Positions 27,982 through 41,929 of a DNA stretch of 64,000 bases are shown piece after piece. Numbering within the stretch: the first letter of the stretch is position 1; each line of letters opens with the position of its first letter. A model generated the notes under the pieces. It searched no databases and had not been told where the DNA came from. It saw only the letters and a program-made list of their open reading frames with translations. A program made the position numbers and the translations under genes. Origin of the DNA: Aphelocoma coerulescens (lineage: Eukaryota; Chordata; Aves; Passeriformes; Corvidae); contig NC_091014.1 in the NCBI RefSeq assembly GCF_041296385.1, forward strand, positions 21,799,578 through 21,863,577, written 5' to 3'.

Positions 27982-28145
27982 GATCACAGGACCACAGCCC
28001 AGCTGAAGCTGGCAAGGACCTCCACCTACTCCAACCCTCTGCCTAGTTCTGGATCAGCATAATCAGATTATTTAGGACCATTCCCAACCAGGTTTTAAAT
28101 ATTTACAGGGGTGGAAAATCCTCCAAAATTCTGTCTGAGTAGTCA
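27982..28145 (-). mobile_element. Short CR1 LINE 3' fragment
   Basis: On the plus strand CACAGGACCACAGCCCAG, GCAAGGACCTCC, CTCCAACCCTCTGCC and CCAGGTTTTAAATATTTACA follow in the same order as the reverse complement of a CR1 3' end. Only about 160 bp remains. The far edge near 28125-28145 is uncertain because similarity fades after the GGGGTGG motif. Confidence 0.8.
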
Positions 28146-28172
28146 ATTACAATATACAATCATATTCACAGT

Positions 28173-28187
28173 AAAAAAAAAAAAAAA
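28173..28187. repeat. Poly(A) tract, 15 bases
   Basis: Uninterrupted A run shortly after the 27982-28145 CR1 piece. CR1 elements end in an 8-bp repeat and not in poly(A), so the two are probably unrelated. Confidence 0.85.
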
Positions 28188-30226
28188 TCAAGAAGTAACT
28201 GGCATTTTTGAGACAGGCAGTTTTTCCTTTTCTTCAGTATTGATTTCCGCACATGATCCTACCCTTATGCATATTAAACCAGCTTCTCACCTCACTTAAT
28301 TCAGTATATCCCTCTTCACTCAGGTAGTAATGAGTAGGTTCAAGTCCAGTTAATATGCTTACACATTCAACTTAGTGGGTTTCACCTCACAAAATGTGAT
28401 CTGTATTCTGAAGAACTTCTGTCTGTTTTATGGATGGTATTTGCAACGGTAAGAAAACACACATATTTCTGTTTATTGGAGTAACTGATTTGCTTTGGAT
28501 TGCAAGAAATCACTTTGAACTGTATTTATTTTTGCTTACTTTTTTTTTAATTTAAAAATCATGAAGATTTGCTTCCCTGAAGGATTCATCTGTGTAATAT
28601 TCCATGACACCTTCATGACTGAAGGGTGATCATAACCACCAGCTCACATTGAACTGATGTGATTAATAAGACATTTGCTTCTGCTTAGATATTCTTTCAG
28701 TTGTATGATAAATGCAGAAAATATCATAGTTCATCATGATTTTAAATGGGATACAACTTGATTGGTAATAGAAACAAAGAAATGTATTTGTACACAAAAT
28801 ATGAGTTACTGCTGACTGTAGACTCCTGTTTTACTATTGCCAGTGTTTTTCATAGGACAGCTAGGAAAGAATGGTCTCTAAAATTAATTCCTTTTCATTC
28901 ATAATGGGCATTTAAAAAATTAACTTAATTTAATAGGAAAAGAAACTTCTAACATGTACTTGTTACAACTTATTGCTGTGCACCTCTAAAGAACTTTTAA
29001 ACGAAAATATAAAAGCAGTGTTCTGATATATGGCACACTTAGTACTTTGAGTTCTTCATGGTTACTTTTAGCAGACCATAACCAGACCATTCTGTTTCTT
29101 TGATCAATGAATACTTAGACATTTTGAAAGTTTCATGGTCCTATTTTTCTTTTTCCCAGAAAAAAAGTGAATATTATTATTTAAGGGGTTCTTATTTTAA
29201 TAAGGTGCCACATTTGAAAGATTTTTCCTATCACTCTTTGTATCCAAATGAGATATTTTCTGTTCCGTATTTAAAGTTCTGTAAAGAGAAGAGTTTTTCT
29301 GCTAATTAGGTTCATAAATGGTGATATGCACAATAACATAATTGTGGTGTGATTCAATATATTCTCCTATCACATTGCTCTGGTGTTCTCCTTCTGTTTA
29401 ACTTCATTTAACTTCCATCTACAAAACAAGCAGGTGTTCTATAAGGGTTTTTACCCTGGCATGTGTTGAGTGCTTCATGAGAAGTGTTCTGTTGAATTCA
29501 ACATAAGTGCTCATCATTTAACAGGAACAAGATTTCAACATGCAATTCCAGTGAATGGAAGTGTTTCAAAGGTAGTTTTGTTTTGATTTTAAGAAAAAGA
29601 TTTATCTTTATACTTCCTTGCTGGCAAAGAACTACAGCATGGATACAGTGCTATTTCTTGGGTGAGAATAAAACTCTTCCTGCCACCTCCCCTCTGTGTG
29701 TGTGTCCCTCTCCTCCCAAACTCTCTCTTTATAGGCAGTGTAGCGCAGCTGTTTTTGGCCTACCTTTAATCGTACGTTTGTATTTACATTTACATTTATA
29801 CATTTTAGTACTTTTAGGCACAAATGTAACACTGTAACAAAATGTATTTACAGATGTTGCAATCTGAGTTTTACACTTGTAAAGGTAAAGGCAGCATTTG
29901 ACCTCTACTCACATACTTGGAAACAGATGTCTTATTTGCTTTGGTGGGTTATTTATCCTGAGGAGTAATGGGGATACTTGGTAATTTGACTTTTTTATGC
30001 AAGCAAGCATAATTGAGAAGGGAGCAGAGAATAGGGGGAAGCACTGACTCCGCTCTGCCATCAGTGCTTAGGTAAAAGTTGTCTGCTTCTTCAGGAGGGC
30101 ACTGCAACATCACTTCCCTCTCCTGGTGAAGAAAAGACTTGAAATATATTCTAAGTGTACAACCTTGTCTTTGGTCTTGCTGGACAAAGTACACAACTAC
30201 GTTGCTTTCTCAGATTTTGTGACAAA

Positions 30227-30406
30227 TCTACAATAACACTGGAACAGGCTGCTTAAAAAAAGTTGTGGAATCTCCATCCTTGGAGACACTTAAAACCTGG
30301 CTGGACACAGGCAGCCTGCTCTAGCTGAGCCTACTCTAAGAAGAGGAGTTGAACTAGTTTATTTCCAGGGTTCCCTGCCCACCTCAGTCTTGTTGTGATT
30401 CTATAA
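30227..30406 (+). mobile_element. Short CR1 LINE 3' fragment, plus orientation
   Basis: The order GAACAGGCTGC, GTGGAATCTCCATCCTTGGA, CCTGGCTGGACACAGGCAGC, AGTTGAACTAG, then GTGATTCTATAA is the sense-strand 3' end of CR1. It is the only CR1 piece I see in the plus orientation, the same as the host gene. The terminal repeat region is reduced to about one degenerate unit. Confidence 0.85.
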
Positions 30407-30749
30407 CATTATCTGGACTTGAAGGAAAGAAAAAATATTATCACTTAACCCTGACTTACAGTGTTTTACTCTATCCTTCTGGAACTAATTTCATAGTCTG
30501 AGTGGATGAGTAAGCCTTGCTGTTATTTGTTTTTAGATATGTTAATTTAATGCCTTTGAGAAAAGATTAATTTTGGCTGAACACACAGAGACACACGGAA
30601 GCATTAACCCCGTTTAAAAAGGGAACATCAAAAAAATCCATCCTGAAAGGGCAGAATAATACCAGAGAATGAGAATAAAAGAACAGAAGCTAGCAGGCTA
30701 ACTCCAGGTGTCGACTAAAATAACAATTAATGATCCCTCTACGTTGTAA

Positions 30750-30767
30750 TTTTTTTTTTTTTTTTTT
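30750..30767. repeat. Poly(T) tract, 18 bases
   Basis: Uninterrupted T run in unique sequence. Confidence 0.9.
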
Positions 30768-33700
30768 AACTGAGAAAACAATATCTATACAGGACATTTA
30801 AAAAAACCCAGAAGAATGAGATTTCTCATAAAGAATTTTGAACCCTCTAGAGAATCATTATTGTGGAATCAGCCATTTACAAAATTAATCTTCTTCTGCT
30901 ATCTTTTGAAGTTGCTAAGACATCAATCTATGCAAAACTCTCCTGACTTAATATTCAGCTCAGACTCTTTAAAATGTTTTCTTCAAGAAAGCTGACACCT
31001 CTCTATTCTTTCACTGAGTACAAAATTTGCATTCTCAAATAATTATTTATCATTAAAACAGAAGCTTTAAAATGGTGTACTTTCAGGCTGATAAGTTTTG
31101 ACATTTTTTGAGGCATTAAGCACAATAGAACTAAATGTGCCACTTAAAATGTACGGGTGCTATGCTCCTCACTCAGGTTTTTTAAATTCCTACTCTCAAG
31201 TCTACAAGTACCCATAGAGAAAATAACCTTTTAAAAATAGTTTATATTAGGCACATCTTGCATTTTTTGTGAGTTATGACTTCTTACAGGCAGCTCATAA
31301 TATAGAAGTTTTTACTGTCAGAAACACTTGGGATCATAGGATGCCACTGGTACCACACTCTGATAGGGTCAAAAAAATGTCTAAGTATAATGTGAGATAA
31401 TAGCAGATGAGTAGATCAGATATGGCCAAATAAGATTGACAATGAATTGGAAAGGGCTGAACTCTGCTGACCTTGCTAGGACTCACTGTGGTAGCAAATC
31501 TATTTTCCCTAATCAGTACCATGCTGAAAAAATAGATACGGCTTTCAACTGCAGAAGTGGGAGATGCAGGGGGAATGTCTGCTGGGGTTTTATTAAGATC
31601 TGTGATGTTTTTTCTGTCATAATTAAATCACATGTCATAATTCTATGTAATTTTTTAGAAATCTTGGTGGTGCAGAAAAATGTTTGAAAACATGGCTAAA
31701 GCTTAAACTAACATGGACCTGAATTCATAAAATCCAATTCAAAACTCTTTTCATGTACTTTTGTCATAGTTTCACAGGTGTCTGACTTGGTTTGCAAATG
31801 CATTGGGGACTATGGCACACGATGTGTAACAAATGATGTCTAGCTTTCCAAGCCTTTATGCTAAATAAATAAAAGAGTTGTTACCAGTGTTAATTTATTA
31901 TTGGGAATTAGCAGGGAATGATTTCAAATAAATTCTGCTTTGGCATGCTAATTATTTTAATGGAATTAATCCAGGTGGCTGTACAAGTTTGTAAGATTGC
32001 AGAGTAATCTGAATCACTCTTAATGGATTTAAGTAATGTATGGCCATAATGTAAGCAGGCGCAGCAAGCAGAGCTTGGAGCTTCTGTGATTCTGAGCTAC
32101 CTCACGAATCCATGTGATTAAAATCAGTGATTATGAAAATGCTTGGTGTGAAATTAGAAGGTAGAACCTAAAAGCAAGTGCAATTTATAGCTGTGCTTTT
32201 GCTTATGTACAGATCTTAAGTACTGATTAATTGAGCAATATATATGCTCCACATACAAAATTCATGATGCAGAACTTGACTGAGGTCAATTCTGTTTTGA
32301 GAAACAAGGTCTAATTCATATGGTATTTTAATAATTAATATGTAGGGATGGTGATAAAGGATTTACTCTCATTACTCAATGAAAATTGATTTGCATCTCC
32401 TGATAGGTAAGGATATTCAGATATATCCTTTCTAATATGATCAAGTGAAAAATTCAAGCTGTAACAAGGAGCAGAACAAATTAACCCTTGTCATTCCAAG
32501 CAGAAAAGTATACGAGTGCAAAGAAACTGTGGTTTTTTACCTTTTAGTCTGTGTAAAAAAGTCACAGTTTCAGTTCTGCAGCATTTTTAAGCCCTTCAGA
32601 TATCCTTACCTTTATTAACAGGAAGAAGCCCTGTTTTGAGGAAAAGAATACCTTGGAAAGCTTCCTAACTTGAATGTTTAGATTTAAAATCTCCTCTTAA
32701 ATCTATCAAATTAAGTGAGAATGTTTGTACAAATTTTTAATTTTCCCATTTGTTGATTTATGACGTGTTTGATAATACAATTGTTCTGAAAGCCATCAGG
32801 ACAGATGTGAGGGGAAATGGATTAGTTTTAATACCTCTGTAACTAAATAATATGAGCCTTTTTTATTTTCCTACATAATTGACTTAAAAATTAAATAAGA
32901 CACAGTAGAGAGACTATCAAAGAAAAAAGGGAAAAAGATTGTGTTAATGGCATTTGATAGTATAAATAAGCTGCATTTATAATTCATTCATGTAAAAAGT
33001 GATCTATCTAATAATTGCCTGTAGGTGACAAACTCAAAAACTAGAGTAATTCTTTAGGAAGGTCACTGTCAGTGAAATTATCTTGAAAAATCTTACATTC
33101 TAATATAAAGAGGAAAATAATATTTTCTTTATATTAAAGGGAATGGCAGTGGAATCAGGTAGACTAAATATTGTAGCATAGGAATTACAGGAGGAGAGAA
33201 TAATTTTATAATTAATAGACACTGCTGAAATCATCAGATGGCGCTGTTTAGTTTTTCTGCTCTAGACAGGTGCACTCAGCAGTAATCAACCAAATTCAGG
33301 TGTATAATCAAAGCAATACTGGATTCAAGAGCAAGTTGGATGTGTTAGACCTTGTTACCAAATGTGACCATAAGCAAAAACAGGGAGCATCCGAGGAATC
33401 TAAGCAAGGTATTCAAGAGGAAAATGACAGGGTTCAGTTCATCCCTTACAGGCTGATTGGTTCCCCTGTTTCAGTAGCTGGTGAAGTCCACTGTAAGAGT
33501 CTCATTCTTTAAATAACTGGGAAAGGCTGGTACCTCTCGAGGCTCCCAGAGAGATCCTGTTTATCTGCATTTAGGCACCATAACAACTCATCTACTTCTC
33601 TATGTTTTCTGCAGTCAGCTGAGTCAGAGGATTTCTCAATGGCTGGTTAAAGCATTTCTAATAGTATGAAATATTAAATATGTGGAAGATAGTGTATCTT

Positions 33701-36700
33701 AGAAGTTTCTCTAACCCAGCAAAGGAAGTATTTCCTTATTATTTCTGACGATTAAGGTATCCAATAATTTTTGGCCACATAGCACATTATGTTTTATGCT
33801 GAAAAGATTGGACCCAAAATGTTATGTCTATTGCTGCAGTACTTTTTTGTATTTGCAATTCTAGGTATACAATAACTACATATCTCCTTGTAACATTTTC
33901 CCACATGTTTTAACTTAAAGCACATAAGGATTCAGGGTTTCTCAAGACATTTGTAAGTAGAATTTAACACTAGAACAAATAATAAAGAAATAGAAACTTT
34001 GATCTATTCAGATTCATTATTCAAGGAAAAATGTTCTTAAAAGATGATTGCAATAATTTTATCTTTAATCTGTGATCTTTTCCTAAAAGAGCAATAAAAT
34101 TCAAATATCACAGCAGACAGAAATTGATTCTGGTTACTTCTTTACTTTTTAGAAGTTTCCAATGCTTGGAAGCATTAAAATCCAATAAGCCAATCTGAAT
34201 GCTGTGAGATTATGAGTATTTAACTTAATTGAATTGACTCACTTTTTTTATTTCACACTCTGAAATGGAGCAACATCAGTGGTTTGCACAAATATTTCTT
34301 GAAAAGTAGACATTAAATTTTACCTGTTCATTGTTTAGTTGAAAAAAGGAAAAATCCATATTCTAACCAAAAAAATATCAAAAATATTATGTTTATCAAC
34401 ACTAGGTTTATAAAGTTTCAACTGTACTATATTCAATAGAAAATTTAGTGTTTATTTTATTGGGTCTGGATTACCAGTGTTCATCAACCTGAACACAAGC
34501 TATTAAAAAGTAGTCACTCTAACAGCTTTAAAGGATTCCTAAAATGATAAGAAAAACCAAAATCCCATTTAACTGGTGAGCAAACAGATAGAAAAAAGTT
34601 TGCATATAAAATTACTTATTTTTGTTATGGGCATCATCTAGTCACTTAAATGTGGCTTTGAGTTTGGGTATTGCACTTGCTGCATACTGCAAGGTAGTTC
34701 CTAGGAGCTTGGAGAGCATCCTAATAACAAACATAATGGTTACCTGAGCTGTCTGAGGGATAGAAAACATCCTGAGATTATAGATGTGCTCTCTGCCACA
34801 TATGTTTACTTGCAGGAGTAGAAGAGCGGCGCAGTACGAGATAGTCCTTGACATTCACTAAATTAATATTTCCCTGGGAGCAGTATGTTTTTCAGTGGAA
34901 AGACAAGGGAGTTTGTGTTTGCTTGTGGCAGGCAGAGGATGGAGTTTGTACAGACTTGGTGCAAAGGAAGTAGCTATATATCACCCATGCACTGCACCCT
35001 GCTGCCTGCTCAGAATTTCTTTTTTTCAAGGTTTGCCATATGTATACTCATCAAATTCTTTAAGATGAGAAGAAATGCAAAATTCTGTATCTTATGGGGA
35101 CCTAAGTAATAGATTTCTTTCTTTTGTCTGTAAGGCAAGTCAAACAGGTACAATCACAGAAGACACATTACTGCTCACTCTGAGCTCCAGCTGGATCAAT
35201 GTTTGGATTTCCTGTGTGATTCTTCAGCTACCCGAGGACTACCCTGGCCTCACTCCAATATAGCTTGATCTTGAGTTGAGAGACAAAAATGTATTGGCAG
35301 TGTTCCTGTGTCACACATAATCACATTTTATAAATATATCCCTAGGTAGCATCAAGTCACAACTCATAATATGGCCAGTTATGGTAGCTGTGTCCCACTT
35401 TTTAGAGATGATTATTATGCATTTTAAAGGAAAGCAAAAATGATATATGGAACCTCAAGTCATCATCTGCATGCAAGATATGTGGCTACAGGGCAGTTAG
35501 ACTCCTCAAAACATGCCAGACTCTGCAAACTTGAAAGGCTTATTTAGTGCATTCTCTGGTGTGGTACTTCCAAGTCCTACCCAGAGATCTGAAGAGAAAG
35601 CCTCAGGATATTAGAGTCCACTGCTTATCATGTTAGAGAAAAACAACTAAAGGTGCTTGAAAATAATCCTTATATTGACATACAGCCACTGTGGGAAGGT
35701 TTCTGCCAAGCCAGTTGGCTTTTAAAGGCTCCAGCTTTTGATAGTTACAAATTGTTGTATTGATCCTCCCTTATGCATGGACTAATTGCAGCTCAAACAC
35801 TGGTAATTTTTTCTGCTTGTCACTTTCACCATTTCTTACCAACAAGGGATATTGCTTATGCACAATGTGCTTTCTTACCTGGGCATAAACTGCACGTGAT
35901 TTTGTTCTTATTGTAATAAGTGAGTTCCTCTAAACCTTGTACAGTGAAACAGAAAATTCTGAGGAATGTGTAAAATAAAGAAAGCAATGTTTGAGCAGAC
36001 GTTCGAAGTTGTTAATCAAAGTTGTTAATTCTAGTTCTTAGTGCACACATCAATTTGCACAGCAAATGAAGGGATAAGGTGTGGTTTAGATACAGTGTTT
36101 TGTGAATTATTGCATGGTACGCAGACACAACTGGCTGCTGTGTTTGGACCCTTCTGCCAAGGTATTGCCATGTCAGCAGAGCTGAGATGCCTCCCTCAGC
36201 ATCCAGGATCCCTATGATTTTGGAGCTGCATTTCTCTTGATTTTTGTCCGGAGGGCACAACTCAGATCGGAGAAATAGGCAAAAATAAGTGTGCCTCTCC
36301 CTTGGATCTGAGCTGCAATATGGGTAAAGTAGAAGATGTGTGCCTCACTGGTTGGGCTAAGGAGCCTCTGGAAAGGGGATTGTAAATGCTGGTAATTCAG
36401 TAACTTAGAAATGCAAATTGCTGCCACGTGGACAGTTTTTAGATAATTAAATTGAACTCAGATCTTGGTCACTAAAACAGTCATCTGAAGACCGGCCCTT
36501 CCTGTTGTTCCTTGTCTTATAAAAATGTTGTCCTGTTTTTTATGGGTGATTTTCAGATTGTGGAGTCCTTGGAGTCTGTGATAACACAGACCTCGTGTCG
36601 ATGTACAGTGCCTAAATGGGAGGTGATCAAAAACAGGAATAATTCTCATGGCGTTCATTGTCTTCAGAGATTACATATAGATCTTTTATTAAGGCTCATA

Positions 36701-39479
36701 TATGAAAAATTAATATAGATCTATCTACCTTTATTTTCTTGATTTTTTTATGGCCTTCTGCCACTTCTAAAGTTGTAAAGATGGCTATAAATTTTCTTAG
36801 CTTTTCTTCCTTGCTACGGATACAATTGCTTCTTTGTCCTCCCTCAGAGATCTCTCTGTCAGAATCAATAACAACCAGATCAATGAAAAAATATTTCTGA
36901 AAATTTAAATCTTTTATCTTCATGGTCCTGACTGGTAATGGTTTCTAATGGAGTATTAAATAGGAATGAGCACAGATCTTGGTATGAATTGCTGGACAGA
37001 TATGTAGCAAGAAGGGCTCTCAGTAGGGAAATGTTGGAGGATGATGAAACCTGACAATAATAGAAGACTGTGGAAAAAGCACTGAGGGTGAGAACAAGTG
37101 AACATGACTCCTATAGAACAGGGTCACAAGCCTGTGCCTGAACCATATGATTTGTTGCTAGGAAATGGAAAGTAATAAGGTTAGGCACAGAAAAACAGAA
37201 GGGCTTATAACTTCAGCAGATTGACACACTACAAATATTGAACAGTACATAGATTAGAGAAAAAGACTACTTACATGGTATTGCTTTTTTCATTTTTCCC
37301 CACGAGAAATAACAGAAATAGTACAGACACATGATGATGTAGGTGATAAAAGGGGCAGTTTTTCCTAGCATTGTGAAAGGTAGTAGCAAAACTACTATGA
37401 TGTATTGGGTTTGCCTTATTTTGTGTGTTATGCAACTAGATAAAGTGGAAGAGGGCACAAGTGTAGAAATGGATAATACAGGAACATGGGGACTTTAGCT
37501 ATCAAATAGCCGAAGAGTGTAGGAATAGAATTCAATTTGTTTCACATTAGATGTGATGAGTGCAGCTGTCTACACACAAACTAGTTGATTACAGAGCTTT
37601 TATAGTGAATGGAGAGAAAGTCATTTAGTGGGGCATGGTTTGCCTCATCATTTAATCCTCTAAAATATGCCAGATGAATTGTTCTGTATAGATGCCTCCA
37701 ATGACAACAGAGCAAATCTATAAAACTCTATGAGCTTTAGTTATCTGTTTCCAAAAACATGTCAGAGGACTCCAATATTATCCCATTTTTTTTGGAGAAA
37801 AAATGAGCTGGAGGATGGAAGCTAGGAATAAAGTGATGAGTTATTATTGTACATCACTGGAAAGATGTCTACCTCATAAAAAAAATAAATGGCAGGAACT
37901 TAGAATATGTGCAAAAGTTATATAATAACACTACTTTGCAAAGAGATATTAATCTAATTATCAGTAACAAATGCAGTAATAATAACCATAAATTATTTAA
38001 TAATAAAATTAGACTATTATTTTGTGTCTGCTTTAAAAGCAAAGTAGAAGCAATCTACATGGAATTCTTCCTTGCATGCACAGAGATTGTATGAACTAAT
38101 TAAGACATAACCAAATGCTAAAATCTCCTTACAGACAAAACTGTTAATCTTAAAGAAGATTGTTTAAATGCATCTTGTGAAACAAGATTTTAAATTATAC
38201 CAGTATGAAAACACCTTTAAAACTGAAAATAATCTGCAGTTTGCAAAGCTTGCAAAGGGAAAGGAAGATGAAGCAATTTAGGAAAAATAAAAATAAAATT
38301 GGTCATAAAAAGCCTATCAAAATTGGTAGGAAGAATTGGTGGATAAAAAGATGTAAATGCAGACATTTGAGTGTCTGTAATACATTTAAAGAAGTAATTC
38401 TGACAATAAGTGATGGAGGTTGACAAGGCTGGGGAACTGAACATTAAACAAAAAAAAGTGTTCATGGGAGCAAGCAACAGTACTTACAAAGTTATTTATT
38501 ATTTGGAACTTAAGCAAACTGGAGAAGTTCCTGGGAAAAAAGACTGAGTGTGGTAGAAGAGCCTTCTATTTAATTCTGGGGACTCTGGGAAGTCCAACAA
38601 GATAATGTTATTTTTCAACTGTCATTTGTCAACACTCTGCTAAGAAAGGAAATTTGATAATCATGGCTAGAGAAATAAGATGAGGAAAATAATTATATAA
38701 TTCATTGCTCTGCAGCATTCACCCTTTCCATCTTTACAGCATCTGTCCATACAGTGCAAAATGACCAAGCATTCCCAAGAAAGAATGCAGCATATTCTAA
38801 GAAATATATAAAAAATCATTTAAAACATGAGTGAAAAAGAAATAAGAATGAAGATGTATACAGAAAGCTGGATGCTAGATGTAGAAGAGATTAATCAAAA
38901 AGTTTAATGACACATTGTCTTTTTGGCTTTATATGATGGCCTGTTTAGGGATCTGAGGAGAGCTACATAAAATCATTGCAAGATTTACTGCTCTGGCATT
39001 GTAATAAGGAAGGTCTACAGAATAAGACTGGGGAAAAGTTTGGATAATACAGTGTATCCCAATGTGATTATATTAGAGATAAAAATAATTCTATGACTTT
39101 ACAGAGGTAGGTAATAAATCCTTAATGTGCCTGAAGAAAGGGACTGAAGAGAAAGGCAGGAATCTAGTGTGAGACGTATATGAACTCTTACACATTTCCT
39201 CTTCTTTTGTATCTAGAAGCACGGGCACTCTGCACTCTTAGCAAAGTTCCCATTATTAGCCCGTATATGCCTCAGGATATACATAAAATCTTATTTTTAT
39301 TGCCTCAGTCCCTAAGGTTATCCAAATTCTGCCATGTGGTGTTTGCTCTCATTCCATGTTACCAATGTATTCCATCCATATTCATGCTGCCGTTACATTT
39401 CTTTAGGACATCTATGTCCCCAAAGGGCATTTTTTTGCCCCTTGAGGGCATAGTCACTGGTGAAAACACTAAAATTTTC

Positions 39480-39745
39480 CAAAATAGACTTTGAAGAACT
39501 GCATGGGGAACCCACCAATACCAGGACACTTTCAGCACAACCCATTTGATCTCCTTTTTGATCTGCTTTACAGTCCAGCTTCTGATCCCCACCTTTTCAA
39601 TTTTAATCAGTCATCTCCTATGGAATACATTTCTGAAATCCAGAGAGATTATATCTGTCAGGCTTTCCTTGTAAATAAGTAAATAATGTCTGTCAAAGAA
39701 GGACACCAGGATTTTTGGCATGATCCATTTCTGAAAAATTTATGT
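39480..39745 (-). mobile_element. Probable ancient CR1-type LINE remnant (reverse transcriptase region)
   Basis: The plus strand contains TTTCTGAAATCCAGAGAGAT, TATATCTGTCAGGC, GTCAAAGAAGGACACCAGG and TTTGGCATGATCCATTTCTG in that order. This resembles the reverse complement of the RT region of old CR1/L3-like LINEs (judged from memory). It is strongly diverged and the left edge is unclear. The same kind of sequence recurs, better preserved, at about 45360-45510 in this window, which supports the call. Confidence 0.55.
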
Positions 39746-40522
39746 AGCTTTTATCCTTATTTGCATTTCTGTCTGTTTCATCCACAGAGATTTCTATATG
39801 GGTAGAATAATGATTGATCATGAAAATGTAGCCCAGAAGACCACATCAATAAAGTATAAAAAGAGGAATTAAGAATCTGTTTGAAGAAATAAGAGATTTA
39901 CTTGTAGATAAGTGATTCTGGCACAAACCTCATTCTAGGATTTGCGTGTTCAGAGTTGCCTCTTGAGAATATCGTGGAATTGTTTTGGGAATCCAGTCAA
40001 ACAATATGTCAGGAAACCTGACCTCAGTGAATTTTTTTCAGGGGACAGCAGGCAATAAGCAAGGTTTTCTGAAGCACTAATTTCAGAGCAGACTCTGCCT
40101 GTTGGCAAACTGGATTTAACTAGTGGTGTCTGGAGACATGTTAATGAATTTCAGATTAACACAAGTGCTAAACCTACTGCCATAATTAAGAATGGCCTGC
40201 CAATCACTGCCTCGTTTGCGCTGGCACAATTTATTCCGTAGATTTCTGTTGCAATATTAGCATCTAGTGAGGATGGCAATTAATTGCTAAATGGATCCTA
40301 AAAGAGCAGTTCACAGGAATGAGAAAAATGACTAACAGAAGATTTTTGCATCTCATTCCACTGTGTATATCCTAAAGTTATATAATTTCTGTGCAATTTT
40401 CCACATTTACCTGTCCAATCTCATTCCTGGAAGCATGTTTTTAAAAAGTAGCACTTCAAAAAAAAGTGTCTGTTTTAATTAAAATTACTTATGCTAATTT
40501 CTGGGAATATTTTGTGCATTAC

Positions 40523-40565
40523 CATAGAATCATAGAAACCGTAAGGCTAGAAAAGACCTCCATCT
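40523..40565 (-). mobile_element. Tiny CR1 3' tip
   Basis: CATAGAATCATAGAAACC followed by GGCTAGAAAAGACCTCCATC is the terminal repeat and adjacent 3' end of CR1 in reverse complement. Only about 40 bp can be followed before the sequence becomes unique, so this is either a very short insertion or an eroded one. Confidence 0.75.
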
Positions 40566-41404
40566 GTAACACAGGAGATCTGTGAAATTGTAACAAAGGC
40601 TTTCACTCTCTGCGTTATAAGCATTTTTTTCTTAATTTCATTGGATCTGTTACATGGATTGTATTTTCTGCTTCTTCCTCTGTTGGCTCAGCTGAAATGG
40701 CAAGAGTCATTGTAAACTTAATTTGGCTATGATAGTATCTATGTTTTATATGCTTTCAAAATTAGAAGAAAATTACTTATTAGATTCTAATTATTATCTA
40801 GAGCTGCATTTTTACGAAGAGATTTGTTTCCATTTACACATATCTGCAGCTACTTAGTTTATTATTCAGTCTTACTTACTTCTAAAGAGAAAGTAGTATA
40901 AATTTCCACGCCAGAATAAACCTAAGAATCGCACATATCATAAGAGTGCCTTGACTACAGGTGCAATTTTTTAAGTACCTGACCCTTTATTAGTTCCTCC
41001 AACATAAAGCTATTGAGGGCTGAGCTCCTGAAGCCCTTTCACCAGACTGACAACAATTAATAATGTCGGTGTTTCATGGGTCATCTTCCATTCTCACTCT
41101 GCACTGTGTAGTCCGCATTGCACAGAGTCACACATAAGACAATACATGCACAGAATAACAATACCCCTTTTTTTTAAGGATGAGGCTCATAAAACACATT
41201 AGGCTGATTTTTCAGATACTCCTTGTTTGGTATTTACTGGCAGGAAATGGGTCATCAAAAAGTGTTGCCTGTGGCTATTTTACACCTCTCCTGGCTTGGT
41301 GGGGAGGCCAAATGGTTGCAAATATCATGTCATTGTGATTGATCATTTGCAACTTTCTGAAAATCTGGATCACTTGACCTCAGAAACAGAGTTACTGCTC
41401 ACAA

Positions 41405-41895
41405 AACCAGGCTGGTCCTCTAGAGGTGTCTAGTACAACCCCCTTTGCTCAGAGTAGACTGAGCTACAGCAACAGCTTGCTCAGATCTGCATCCAATTGT
41501 ATGTGGAATATCTCCAGAGACGGAGGCTACTCAACATCTTAGAGTAAGCTATTCCACTGTTCAGCTTCTTGCACACTGAAATTTTTTTATTTTATGCTTA
41601 AACATAATTTTCTCTGGTTTGGAAAGTGCCCATTGCCTCTTGTCCTGTCTCTGGATGCGACTGAGAAGAGGCTGCCCCTACCCAATGAGATATTTACACA
41701 CATTGATATAAGATTCCTTTCTCAAGTCTTCCCTTCTGCAAGCTGAAAATCTCAGCTCTCTCAGCTTCTTCTTGCATAAAAGATGCTGCTTTACCATTTT
41801 TATGACTTCTTGTAGTACTCACTCCAGTAAGTCCAAGTCTCTTACTGGACACAGTTCTCCAGCTCTGGTCCCACCAGTGCTCAGGAGACAGGAAG
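41405..41895 (-). mobile_element. CR1 LINE fragment, 3' part
   Basis: CTGGTCCTCTAGAGGTGTCT, AGTACAACCCCC, ATATCTCCAGAGACGGAGGC, TTGCCTCTTGTCCTGTCTCT-like text (at 41632-41654) and CAGCTCTGGTCCCACCAGTG appear in the reverse-complement CR1 order. The 3' terminal tip is missing or eroded near 41405. The copy spans about 490 bp. Similarity is lost after about 41895, where a GC-richer unclassified block begins. Confidence 0.85.
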
Positions 41896-41929
41896 GCTCA
41901 CCTCCTCAGTGTGCTGCTCAGACTTAGCA

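Noticed and set aside
33270..33512. 80-codon plus frame with a hydrophilic, exon-like composition
   Set aside because: No matching GRM8 peptide, and no clear acceptor and donor pair supporting an exon.
39180..39494. 104-codon plus-strand open frame
   Set aside because: Runs up to an ancient LINE remnant and shows no protein family features.
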